Below are positions 17,274-25,173 of a stretch of 64,000 nt of DNA, one piece after another (the stretch's first letter is position 1; each line of letters starts with the position of its first letter). The stretch comes from Alphaproteobacteria bacterium GM202ARS2. GTDB taxonomy: Bacteria > Pseudomonadota > Alphaproteobacteria > GM7ARS4. The notes under the pieces were generated by a model. That model made no database searches. It saw only the letters and a list, made by a program, of their open reading frames with translations, and was not told the origin of the DNA. The DNA is taken from the NCBI GenBank assembly GCA_014323835.1, contig JACONH010000003.1, positions 1 through 64,000 of the forward strand, given 5' to 3'. Both the position numbers and the translations under genes were made by a program.

Positions 17274-18338
17274 TTACACGTCACCCGACTTAATCTGCTG
17301 CAACCAACGAAACACCGCCGCTATCTCCTCAATCATGTCAGACGGTATATAATGATCCACCTCAACGCCACGATACAACTCCCGAGCCAACGGAACATTC
17401 TGCATAATCGGGATACCCTCCTTCTCCGCCGTCTTAATAATCAACCGCGCCATACCACCCTCGCCCTTCGCCAACAACACCGGCAACGGAGTCTTGTCCT
17501 TGTCATAATACAAAGCAACCGCTATGTGACGAGGGTTCGTCACAATCACCGACGCCGTCTTAACCTTCTCCGCAACCTGATTCATCGCTATCTCCTGAAA
17601 CATCTGCTTGCGCTTGGACTTAATGTGCGGGTCACCCTCCATCTCCTTGAACTCCCGCTTCACCTCGTCCTTCGTCATCATCAACTCCTTAATGTGCAAC
17701 TTGCGCTTCAACAACAAATCCGCCGCTCCAACAACAACAAAAACCAAACACGTAAACAACAACAGCAATCCAACCATCGATACATACAACATCACAATAC
17801 AAACCAATCCACACGACGAAGGCGCCCATAATAAGTCTCGTAAAAAGTCACGGATGATATGAAATAATATAAAAGATAAAACAATGACTTTTAAGATGTT
17901 AAACAGAAACTCAAGGAGTTTCTTCTTGCCTAAAAGATTCTTCGCATTGCTGACAGGATTCAACTTCTTTAAGTCGGGCTTCAAGGCTTCAAAAGCCAGA
18001 AGGGGGCCTGTCTGCAACACATGCGCCAAAACGCCCACAACTATCACCGTCAACACAATCGGCACAATAATGCCCGTCGCAACCGCAAACACCACCGCAA
18101 ACACATTGCCGAGAGCAACATCAAAAGGCTGCGACAAAAAATCACCCCCCGCAACAACCATCACTCGTAAGTCCGCCCCCCAATCCTCATGCAAGAAAGC
18201 AAACGTGCCACACAAACCACACAGCAATAAACTAGACGCAAAGTCCTTGCTCAGCGCGACTTGGCCTTTCTTGCGGGCATCACGCAACCGCTTGGGAGTC
18301 GGCTGCTCAGTCTTCTCGCCACTGCTGTTGCCGCTCAT
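17274..18338 (-). CDS. sctU: Type III secretion export switch protein SctU (YscU/FlhB family)
   Basis: 354 residues. The N-terminal SGEKTEQPTPKRLRDARKKGQV is diagnostic of FlhB/YscU, followed by four hydrophobic segments (about 35-210), the basic linker KELMMTKDEVKREFKEMEGDPHIKSKR, and a cytoplasmic domain ending DHYIPSDMIEEIAAVFRWL. PSSCG, KEMEGDP and VLRWL-like wording match YscU more than FlhB. The autocleavage motif, NPTH in most members, reads NPRH here (N268-H271): Asn and Pro at the cleavage site are kept, Thr is replaced. It overlaps the sctT stop by 4 nt (ATGA). It would control substrate switching in the inner-membrane export gate. Confidence 0.9.
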   Translation of the reverse strand: MSGNSSGEKTEQPTPKRLRDARKKGQVALSKDFASSLLLCGLCGTFAFLHEDWGADLRVMVVAGGDFLSQPFDVALGNVFAVVFAVATGIIVPIVLTVIVVGVLAHVLQTGPLLAFEALKPDLKKLNPVSNAKNLLGKKKLLEFLFNILKVIVLSFILFHIIRDFLRDLLWAPSSCGLVCIVMLYVSMVGLLLLFTCLVFVVVGAADLLLKRKLHIKELMMTKDEVKREFKEMEGDPHIKSKRKQMFQEIAMNQVAEKVKTASVIVTNPRHIAVALYYDKDKTPLPVLLAKGEGGMARLIIKTAEKEGIPIMQNVPLARELYRGVEVDHYIPSDMIEEIAAVFRWLQQIKSGDV

Positions 18339-19135
18339 TGTGCCAGCTCGCCAATGCGGGTCGCAACACGCTCAATCTCTAAAAACTCACGGCGCAAATA
18401 CGGAAACAACACCCCCACATAAATATACAACACAAATATCGCAACGCCACTCTTCACCGAAAACGCCACATTAAACACATTCAACTGCGGCGCAAAACGA
18501 CTCACCAACGCCAACGATAACTCGGACAACATCATCGCCAACAACACAGGAGCCGCTATCAACAAAGCAATGCGCACCAGTAAATCAACCTCGCTCAGCA
18601 CAAACAGCGCACCCTCCAGCGTAATGCGGGGCAACGGCGACTCAATGGGCCACACGGCATACGAGCCATACACCAAACTCAAAAGGATAAAGAAACCACC
18701 CGACACAATAAAGTAAATGATAAAAACATTCAGCATAATCATCGCCAAAGGCGAAGCCTGATTGCCCGACAACGGGTCATAGGAACTGGCTATGGTCGCA
18801 CCACGCTGATTGTCAATGAAAAAACCCGCCCCCTGAACGCCCCAAAAAATAATCGCTACAACAAAACTCAGCAGCACACCAACCGCGACCTCCTTTATCG
18901 CCAGCAAACCATAATACTGACCGACAAATAAGCCACCGCTGAGGAACTGCTCCACCAATACCAGCACTATCGGCAACGATAACGCACCCATCACCGCCGC
19001 TCGCATCGAGCCCGATACCCACTGCGGCGACAACACAGGCACAAACGTAAAAAAACCAACCATACGAGCCGAACCCAACGTCAATGCCTTCACCCACGGC
19101 GAAACAACAACAAAAAGCTCCGTCAAAGCATCCAT
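18335..19135 (-). CDS. sctT: Type III secretion export apparatus protein SctT (YscT/FliR family)
   Basis: 266 residues with several membrane segments. The FIDNQRGATIASSYDPLSGNQASPL and SELSLALVSRFAPQLNVF signatures are typical of injectisome SctT. It starts 4 nt after sctS and ends overlapping sctU. It forms the export gate with SctR and SctS. Confidence 0.9.
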   Translation of the reverse strand: MDALTELFVVVSPWVKALTLGSARMVGFFTFVPVLSPQWVSGSMRAAVMGALSLPIVLVLVEQFLSGGLFVGQYYGLLAIKEVAVGVLLSFVVAIIFWGVQGAGFFIDNQRGATIASSYDPLSGNQASPLAMIMLNVFIIYFIVSGGFFILLSLVYGSYAVWPIESPLPRITLEGALFVLSEVDLLVRIALLIAAPVLLAMMLSELSLALVSRFAPQLNVFNVAFSVKSGVAIFVLYIYVGVLFPYLRREFLEIERVATRIGELAQ

Positions 19136-19139
19136 AACG

Positions 19140-19412
19140 TCAGCGACCCTGTATAGACGCTATCAACTGAAAGGAATTCTGCGTGAAACGATACAACTCC
19201 TCGCCCGTCGTCGCCGCCGTCCAGTAAATGGCGAAACTCACCGCCAATAACTTTATCGCAAAGGAGAGGGTTTGCTCCTGAATCTGCGTCAATGCCTGCA
19301 CCAGACTCACCAGAACACCCGTCAGTGCCGCAACCGCTATCGGCGGCAACGACAACGACAACACCAATAACAACACCGCCGACATGTGCTCGACAACTTG
19401 GCTTACGTGCAT
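19140..19412 (-). CDS. sctS: Type III secretion export apparatus protein SctS (YscS/FliQ family)
   Basis: 90 residues, two hydrophobic helices, with LSLPPIAVAALTGVLVSLVQALTQIQEQTL, the core wording of SctS/FliQ. GGGAGGA lies just upstream of the ATG on the minus strand. sctR ends 15 nt upstream. Size matches the family. Confidence 0.9.
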   Translation of the reverse strand: MHVSQVVEHMSAVLLLVLSLSLPPIAVAALTGVLVSLVQALTQIQEQTLSFAIKLLAVSFAIYWTAATTGEELYRFTQNSFQLIASIQGR

Positions 19413-19427
19413 AACAATCCTCCCCGC

Positions 19428-20072
19428 TCAATAGGTAAACACCAAACCACGAATCAACTGCGACCAGCCATCCACAACAACAAACAAAAATAACTTCAAC
19501 GGCAACGATATGGTGAGCGGCGAGACCATCATCATGCCCATCGCCAACAACAAGTTCGACACAATCAAGTCAATCGCTATAAACGGCAAATACAGCAAGA
19601 AACCAATCTCAAAAGCCGCGGTCAGCTCCGTTATCATAAAAGCGGGGATAAGAGTCGCAAAACTCTCTCGGTCAATGCTGGCAACCAGCTCCTCGGGCCA
19701 GATTTTCTCCACCGTGCGAATGAAAAAGTCATGCTCGAGTTCGTCCGTGTGCTCCAGCAAGAACATCCGCAGCGGGTCAGCAATCACCGCAATGCTGTCG
19801 AAGACCTCCGAGACCGACGCAAAAGAACGAGTCTCCGCTATCGCCGCCATCTGCGAAAAAACCGGCGCCATAATATACAACGTCAAGATCAACGCCAAAC
19901 CATACAACGCCATGTTGGGCGGTATCTGCTGAATGCCCAAAGCATTACGAACCAACGACAAAACAACCGCTATCTTGACAAAAGACGTCGTCATCAAAAC
20001 AAAAAACGGCACCAAAGAAACCGCTCCTGCCAATAACGCCAAGTGCGATATCTGCGTCAAATCACCGCCCAT
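19428..20072 (-). CDS. sctR: Type III secretion export apparatus protein SctR (YscR/FliP family)
   Basis: Start taken at ATG 20072 (MGGDLTQI), giving 214 residues, the normal SctR size. The open frame extends upstream to 20177 but would overlap sctQ by over 100 nt. TSFVKIAVVLSLVRNALGIQQ and IPPNMALYGLALILTLYIMAP are much closer to YscR/HrcR (SFVK, RNALG, PPNM) than to flagellar FliP, and no FliP-type cleaved signal is evident from this start. It overlaps the sctQ stop by 11 nt. This protein is the best evidence that the cluster is an injectisome. Confidence 0.9.
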   Translation of the reverse strand: MGGDLTQISHLALLAGAVSLVPFFVLMTTSFVKIAVVLSLVRNALGIQQIPPNMALYGLALILTLYIMAPVFSQMAAIAETRSFASVSEVFDSIAVIADPLRMFLLEHTDELEHDFFIRTVEKIWPEELVASIDRESFATLIPAFMITELTAAFEIGFLLYLPFIAIDLIVSNLLLAMGMMMVSPLTISLPLKLFLFVVVDGWSQLIRGLVFTY

Positions 20073-20589
20073 CACCCAGCTCGGTAATAACGAAAGACGT
20101 CTTGCCCCGCTCCCCGCTGTCGTTGCCACTGCCATCCGCAACAACACGCAAACGAGCCACAACAACACCATGAACACGCAAGGTTACCTGCTGGGCATCG
20201 CCCTCTAGGGTCAAGCGCGTGCCAACAGAAAGAGAACGCAAACCCGCTACATCCAACGATAAACGACCTAACTCAACAACACCATCCAGACGCAACGACT
20301 CCCACTGCTGAGGCGATAATAAAGGCTCTGCTGCGGGGGCGGTATCATCAGCACTGTCCGCTAAAACCGCGGTCGTGGACTCCTCAGAGTCGAGCGCGGG
20401 CGCAGGTTCAGGTTCGGCTACGGGTTCTGGCGCGGGGTCTGCCCCTGCCTCAGTTACGGGGTCTGGTGCGGGCTCTGCCCCTGCCTCAGCTTCCGCCTCC
20501 ACTGCGGGTTCCGCTCCTTGTGAAGCGGGGGGGGCGGGTGTCTCTGGCACTTCTGGCTCGACTTGCGGCTCGACTTGCGGCTCGGTCAT
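20062..20589 (-). CDS. sctQ: SpoA-domain cytoplasmic ring protein, SctQ/FliN-like
   Basis: 175 residues from ATG 20589 (MTEPQVEPQ); an upstream in-frame start at 20631 is possible. The first ~100 residues are a low-complexity Pro/Glu/Ala-rich acidic segment made of near-repeats (AEPAPDPVTEAGADPAPEPV). The last ~70 residues form one SpoA domain: VELGRLSLDVAGLRSLSVGT followed by VTLRVHGVVVARLRVV. Full-length SctQ proteins are usually about 300 residues, so this is a short, FliN-like form. Its position directly before sctR is the standard one. Confidence 0.8.
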   Translation of the reverse strand: MTEPQVEPQVEPEVPETPAPPASQGAEPAVEAEAEAGAEPAPDPVTEAGADPAPEPVAEPEPAPALDSEESTTAVLADSADDTAPAAEPLLSPQQWESLRLDGVVELGRLSLDVAGLRSLSVGTRLTLEGDAQQVTLRVHGVVVARLRVVADGSGNDSGERGKTSFVITELGDGR

Positions 20590-20625
20590 GGATTCCACAC
20601 GCTCAAAGCACCCTGCCCTCCAACA

Positions 20626-20641
20626 ACACATATATATGTGT
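20626..20641. repeat. Perfect 16-bp AT palindrome upstream of sctQ
   Basis: ACACATATATATGTGT, a perfect inverted repeat in the 55-nt gap between nadK and sctQ. Near-copies occur at about 16225-16242 (upstream of the giant gene) and 22791-22807 (upstream of the 69-residue protein gene). It could be an operator; that is inference. Confidence 0.5.
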
Positions 20642-20644
20642 CAA

Positions 20645-21406
20645 TTAAACGACAAACTGCTCGGCAATAATGCGGTGCGCCAGCTCATAGCCTTCATCAA
20701 AAAGCAACGGGATTTTAATATCACTGCGCTCCCGCACCTCCACCGAGACAACATCGCGCACCTCCTCGTAGTCAGCCACACAACTCACTGGGCGGCGCTC
20801 GCAGTCGTCAATGTCAAAACGAATATGAGACGAACGCGGCAACAACGCACCCCGCCAACGGCGCGGACGAAAGACACTAATCGGAGTCAACGACAAAACA
20901 CCCGCCTCCAACGGAATAATGGGGCCCCGTGCCGAAAAGTTATACGCCGTGCTCCCCGCTGGTGTCGCAACCAAAACACCATCACATACCAACTGCCCCA
21001 AACGCTCGACCCCATCGATGCTGAGACGGATACGAGCCGTCTGGCGTAGCTCTCGCAACAACGACACCTCGTTAATGGCAAGAGCCTTGTGCTGCGTGCC
21101 TTGCTGCGTGCGTGCCTCCATCTGCAACGGATGCAAATACGACAGACGAGCCCCCGAAATACGAGCATGCAAGTCCTCATCCGTGCGGTTGTTCAGCAAA
21201 AAACCCTCCTTGCCACAATTCAAACCATAAAACGGCAAGCCACGCTCCATCAAACGATGCAACGTATGCAACATCGTGCCATCACCACCCAAAACAACAA
21301 CAACCTCAGCTCTATCAAGAGAACATTGACCATAGCGCGACACAAGAGTCTCGTAGACCTGTGTCGCCGTGTCGCTCATGCCACGCACGAAATGCAAAGC
21401 CTTCAC
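20645..21406 (-). CDS. nadK: NAD kinase
   Basis: Phosphorylates NAD to NADP. VVVLGGDGTML carries the invariant GGDG motif; CGKEGFLLN, AINEVSLLR and the Gly-rich loop DGVLVATPAGSTAYNFSA follow in family order. Start taken as GTG 21406 (KALHFVRG), which gives 253 residues and the usual N-terminal beta strand; the frame is open to GTG 21442, which would overlap moaA by 17 nt. It is followed 55 nt later by sctQ on the same strand. Confidence 0.9.
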   Translation of the reverse strand: MKALHFVRGMSDTATQVYETLVSRYGQCSLDRAEVVVVLGGDGTMLHTLHRLMERGLPFYGLNCGKEGFLLNNRTDEDLHARISGARLSYLHPLQMEARTQQGTQHKALAINEVSLLRELRQTARIRLSIDGVERLGQLVCDGVLVATPAGSTAYNFSARGPIIPLEAGVLSLTPISVFRPRRWRGALLPRSSHIRFDIDDCERRPVSCVADYEEVRDVVSVEVRERSDIKIPLLFDEGYELAHRIIAEQFVV

Positions 21407-21425
21407 CGCCACAGCCCTATGTCCC

Positions 21426-22412
21426 CTAGCCACCCGTGACACTCATGTGACGGCTCACCGCACCCGAACGCACATTCATAAAAGAAGCAAAGTCATGCCC
21501 CTGCGGCTTCGACCACAAGGCACGGCGCAAAGCATCACGCACAACACCATCATCAGCCCCCGAACGCAACAACGCCCGCATATCACACGAACCCTCATGA
21601 CCCAGACACGTATACAGCTGCCCCACACACGTAAGACGCACTCGATTGCACCCCTCACAGAAATGCGCACTGAGCGGCGTGATAAAACCAACATGAATAC
21701 CCAAAGACGGCACAAAATAACGCCTCGCCGGGCCAGAAGAACAGCCCTGCTTTGCTGCTACCTCCATCTCGAATTCCCTAGCCATCTGCGCCTGCACCCC
21801 CTGCAAAGACACAAACTGTTGCTCACGACACATCGGCATCTCACCCATAGGCATAACCTCAATCATCGTCATGTCATAACCCCGCTCCGCACACCAATAC
21901 ACCATGTCCATAAGAGCATGCTCGTTGACACCCCGCAACGCAACAACATTCACTTTGATTTTTATACCCAGCCCCGCAGCTTTTTCCATGCCCGCCAACA
22001 CACGCCCCATATCACCCCCACGAGTCACCTGACGATACATCGCCTCGTCCAACGAGTCCAACGAGACGTTGATACGCTCAACACCACAAGCCCGCAACCC
22101 CTCAGCATACTCGGCAAGGCGCGTGCCATTCGTCGTCATCACCAACTCAACGCCCTTATGAACCGACAAACGCCGCAAAAAATCCATAACGCCACGGCGC
22201 ACCAACGGCTCACCGCCCGTCATACGCAACTTACGCACACCCATCTCAACAAACAACGAACACAGACGCTCCAGCTCCTCGAAGGTCAATAAATCCTTCT
22301 TAGGCAGAAAAACCATGCGCTCCTTCATGCAATACACACAACGCAAATCACACCTGTCCGTCACTGACACACGCACATACGTAACCTGACGACCATAAGA
22401 ATCACGCAACAC
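21426..22412 (-). CDS. moaA: GTP 3',8-cyclase, molybdenum cofactor biosynthesis
   Basis: Radical-SAM enzyme for the first step of molybdopterin synthesis. The DRCDLRCVYC motif holds the CxxxCxxC [4Fe-4S] site, MTGGEPLVR is the SAM-binding GGEP, FCEGCNRVRLT and CLGH hold the second cluster, and the chain ends in the required Gly-Gly. The frame stays open through the upstream tRNA gene, so the start must lie after it: GTG 22412 (or TTG 22409), giving 328 residues. That places the start codon 14 nt beyond the tRNA 3' end with no recognisable Shine-Dalgarno site. Confidence 0.9.
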   Translation of the reverse strand: MLRDSYGRQVTYVRVSVTDRCDLRCVYCMKERMVFLPKKDLLTFEELERLCSLFVEMGVRKLRMTGGEPLVRRGVMDFLRRLSVHKGVELVMTTNGTRLAEYAEGLRACGVERINVSLDSLDEAMYRQVTRGGDMGRVLAGMEKAAGLGIKIKVNVVALRGVNEHALMDMVYWCAERGYDMTMIEVMPMGEMPMCREQQFVSLQGVQAQMAREFEMEVAAKQGCSSGPARRYFVPSLGIHVGFITPLSAHFCEGCNRVRLTCVGQLYTCLGHEGSCDMRALLRSGADDGVVRDALRRALWSKPQGHDFASFMNVRSGAVSRHMSVTGG

Positions 22413-22426
22413 ACGCGAATTGCGGG

Positions 22427-22510
22427 TGCGGACGGCGAGACTCGAACTCGCACACCGATTACCAGCGAGGGATTTTAAGTCCCTTGTGTCTACCATTCCA
22501 CCACGTCCGC
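22427..22510 (-). tRNA. tRNA-Leu (anticodon UAA)
   Basis: 84 nt on the minus strand: GCGGACGTGG acceptor start, anticodon arm GGGACTTAAAATCCC with anticodon TAA, a class-II variable arm, GTTCGAGTC T-arm and a closing CGTCCGC acceptor strand. CCA is not encoded (ACCC follows). Confidence 0.93.
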
Positions 22511-22522
22511 TTTCATGCCGTA

Positions 22523-22732
22523 TCATAGCGTATACTCCCTGCCCCTAGGGGCAACCTGCACGCCTGTCAACACCATATAAACAAGAGCAATAACGCCAAC
22601 AAGAGCGACCCATATCAACGCATAGCGCATCACATCGCCCCTCGGTTGACGAGCAATATACGGAAACAAAGGCGCAAGCAACGCCATCAAACCGACTCCA
22701 TAAAGGAGATGAACCAGCGTGTCACCACTCAT
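22523..22732 (-). CDS. Small two-helix membrane protein
   Basis: 69 residues, MSGDTLVHLLYGVGLMALL then a loop with PYIARQPRGDVMRYA and a second hydrophobic helix, ending APRGREYTL. The pattern (helix, RRxPxG-like loop, helix) resembles the N-terminal membrane portion of the alphaproteobacterial TIGR02281-type aspartic protease proteins, but the protease domain is absent because the tRNA gene begins 13 nt after the stop. It may be a truncated remnant or an independent small protein. Confidence 0.55.
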   Translation of the reverse strand: MSGDTLVHLLYGVGLMALLAPLFPYIARQPRGDVMRYALIWVALVGVIALVYMVLTGVQVAPRGREYTL

Positions 22733-22853
22733 TGATTTATGACCTCACCCGCGCCTCATGTCCCTATGTTCATGTATCCAGTTGTCTCCGACACATATAT
22801 ACGTATGGTATATAGTCTACCTCGTGGATAAAAAATAGCGTATAGTATGCCTG

Positions 22854-22926
<73 letters not shown>

Positions 22927-23093
22927 TTACAAGCATGCCTGCGGGCAGAGCGCACCTACCTTTCGGCATTGCACGTCCACCCCCGCGAGGGCCCCCGCGC
23001 CCTCCATGCAACCCCATGAACGTCTGTCCCACACAAGCCCTATAAGCCTTTTGCATTGTGCCACGAAACGCCTTGTCATAAAAGCCCTTTCTC

Positions 23094-24437
23094 ATGTCTT
23101 TAACGTTGCACTGCCGTTACCGCAAGCCCATCGGGGGGCGTTTGCGTGTCCCCAGCGATAAGTCGATAGCGCACCGCGCCCTTATCCTTTCTGCCCTCGC
23201 ACAAGGCGAGTCACGTCTGTATGACCTCCTCGAAAGCGACGACGTCTTAGCCACCGAACAAGCCCTACGAGACGGCTTCGGAGTCGCTATCCACAAAGAA
23301 CCCGCAAGCAACGTCCGCATCGTGCAAGGCATGGGCGGTTACTGGCAACAGCCCAACCATGGGCTCGATATGGGCAACTCTGGCACCGCCGCACGTCTGC
23401 TCATCGGGGCGGTTGCCAGCCAAACCATACGTGCCCGCTTCGATGGCGATTCGTCCCTACGCGGACGACCCATGCAACGTATCACCGAGCCCCTCACCAG
23501 CTGCGGCGCCCAATTCCAATGGCACAAAAAACCCCACTATTTACCCCTGACCGTGCAAGGCACCATGCCACCGATGCCGTGCCAGTGGACGTCACCCGTT
23601 GCCTCCGCACAAGTCAAATCCGCTCTGCTCCTAGCCGGATTGAAAGCCCACGGCATGACCTCTATCACCGAACCCGCCTTGTCCCGAGACCACACCGAGC
23701 GGATGCTTCAGCACTTCGGCGTCGACGTGACAACCCAATTACATGACGATAACAGCGCGACCATAACGATGGCCGGTCGCCAAGTCCTACAGGCGCGCAC
23801 AGTGCGTATTCCTGCCGACCCCAGTAGCGGTGCTTTTCCTACCGCCGCAGCATTGATGACAAACGGGTCTTTGACTCTCACGGGGGTTTGTCTTAATCCG
23901 TTGCGGCTCGGTTTCTACTCTGCCCTCACAGCGATGGGGGCAAAGGTGGCTTACTCGAAGACGACAACACAAGATAACGAGCCTATCGGCGATATAACCA
24001 TTGATCCACCCCCGCGCTTGTCCCCCATCGATTGGCCCGCCCACCACGCACCCATGATGATTGACGACTATCCCGCCCTTGCGGTTCTTGCCGCACACGT
24101 AGACGGCACCACCCGTCTGCGCGGCTTGGCTGAACTGCGAGTCAAAGAAAGCGACCGTCTCACCGCACTGTGCGACAACTTAAACCGCTGCGGCACACAA
24201 GCACACATCGACAAAGACGACCTGATTATCATCGGCAAAGCCCCACAGCACCAAATCGAACAGCCTGCGACAATTGATGCGCAAGGCGACCATCGCATCG
24301 CTATGGCTTTTCTCGTCTACGGCATGGCAAGACGCACACAACCCATTATCGTGCGCGGGGCAGAAACAATCACCACCAGTTTTCCAGACTTTGTCGCGAC
24401 CATGAATACACACGGGGCGGGAATCGACAGCACATAA
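23094..24437 (+). CDS. aroA: 3-phosphoshikimate 1-carboxyvinyltransferase (EPSP synthase)
   Basis: 447 residues. Joins shikimate-3-phosphate and PEP in the shikimate pathway. VPSDKSIAHRALI, LDMGNSGTAARLL, DGDSSLRGRPM, SAQVKSALLLAGL, the PADPSSGAFP loop and RVKESDRL appear in the usual order; the NSGT motif context is of the class II type. It is followed 7 nt later by cmk, the conserved alphaproteobacterial arrangement aroA-cmk-rpsA. The 167-nt gap to the tRNA-Ala gene should hold both divergent promoters; I see a GC hairpin (22987-23004) but no clear promoter boxes. Confidence 0.95.
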   Translation: MSLTLHCRYRKPIGGRLRVPSDKSIAHRALILSALAQGESRLYDLLESDDVLATEQALRDGFGVAIHKEPASNVRIVQGMGGYWQQPNHGLDMGNSGTAARLLIGAVASQTIRARFDGDSSLRGRPMQRITEPLTSCGAQFQWHKKPHYLPLTVQGTMPPMPCQWTSPVASAQVKSALLLAGLKAHGMTSITEPALSRDHTERMLQHFGVDVTTQLHDDNSATITMAGRQVLQARTVRIPADPSSGAFPTAAALMTNGSLTLTGVCLNPLRLGFYSALTAMGAKVAYSKTTTQDNEPIGDITIDPPPRLSPIDWPAHHAPMMIDDYPALAVLAAHVDGTTRLRGLAELRVKESDRLTALCDNLNRCGTQAHIDKDDLIIIGKAPQHQIEQPATIDAQGDHRIAMAFLVYGMARRTQPIIVRGAETITTSFPDFVATMNTHGAGIDST

Positions 24438-24444
24438 AACGCCT

Positions 24445-25122
24445 ATGAACCCTGTTGCCCTGCCGATACTCATTACCATCGATGGCCCTGCTGCCAGCGG
24501 TAAAGGCACGCTCGCCCGCAATTTAGGGGCGATGTATCAGCTGCAATGGCTCGATAGCGGTCTTATCTATCGCGCCCTTGCCTTCGAGCTGGCTGAACAC
24601 TCGTGGGGGAGTCTGACAGCCCACGAGCAATATGCGCTTTTGTCTCGCCTGAAAGAGCCTTCTGTTCTGGATAATCCCCGTCTGCGTCTCGATGCAGCCG
24701 CGGCCCATGCGTCACGTATCGCCCAAGATGCGAGTCTGCGACAGAGTCTTTTGCCCCTGCAACGAGAGATGGCGTATCATCCGCCACCCCCCTTGCGCGG
24801 CACCATCATGGACGGCAGAGACATCGGCACTGTTGTTCTGCCTGAGGCTCCCTACAAAATCTACCTCACGGCTGATCCAACAGCACGGGCAAAAAGACGC
24901 AACAAAGAGTTGCAAAAACGCGGCACATCGGCTACACTAACATCCGTCTTGGCGGATATAGAGCAGCGCGACCACAACGACCGAGAACGAACAACGGCAC
25001 CCCTCACCAAAGCCGAAAACAGCATCGTCATCGACTCAAGCCAGCTCTCTATCCAACAAATGACGCAACAAGCATGCCAAAAACTCCAACAAAAAGGCTT
25101 GCTTAAACCCAGGCAACGCTAG
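24445..25122 (+). CDS. cmk: Cytidylate kinase
   Basis: 225 residues. ITIDGPAASGKGTLA is the P-loop; DSGLIYRALA, GRDIGTVVLPEAPYKIYLTA (CMP site) and AKRRNKEL with the lid RDHNDRERTTAPL follow. Phosphorylates CMP/dCMP. Lies between aroA and rpsA, 7 nt after aroA. Confidence 0.95.
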   Translation: MNPVALPILITIDGPAASGKGTLARNLGAMYQLQWLDSGLIYRALAFELAEHSWGSLTAHEQYALLSRLKEPSVLDNPRLRLDAAAAHASRIAQDASLRQSLLPLQREMAYHPPPPLRGTIMDGRDIGTVVLPEAPYKIYLTADPTARAKRRNKELQKRGTSATLTSVLADIEQRDHNDRERTTAPLTKAENSIVIDSSQLSIQQMTQQACQKLQQKGLLKPRQR

Positions 25123-25173
25123 AAAAGGCAAAAAACCCAACATAGCGAAAGCCACAACCAAAAGAGAAAAACC

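Noticed and set aside
17274-20589. Flagellar identity (fliN, fliP, fliQ, fliR, flhB) for this cluster
   Set aside because: SctR, SctT and SctU signatures fit injectisome families better, and no other flagellar gene is present.
22427-22526. Extension of moaA upstream to 22526
   Set aside because: That part of the frame translates the tRNA-Leu gene; the family N-terminus starts near RDSYGRQVTY.
22987-23004. GC hairpin GAGGGC...GCCCTC upstream of aroA as a terminator
   Set aside because: No T run follows on either strand and it lies between divergent genes.
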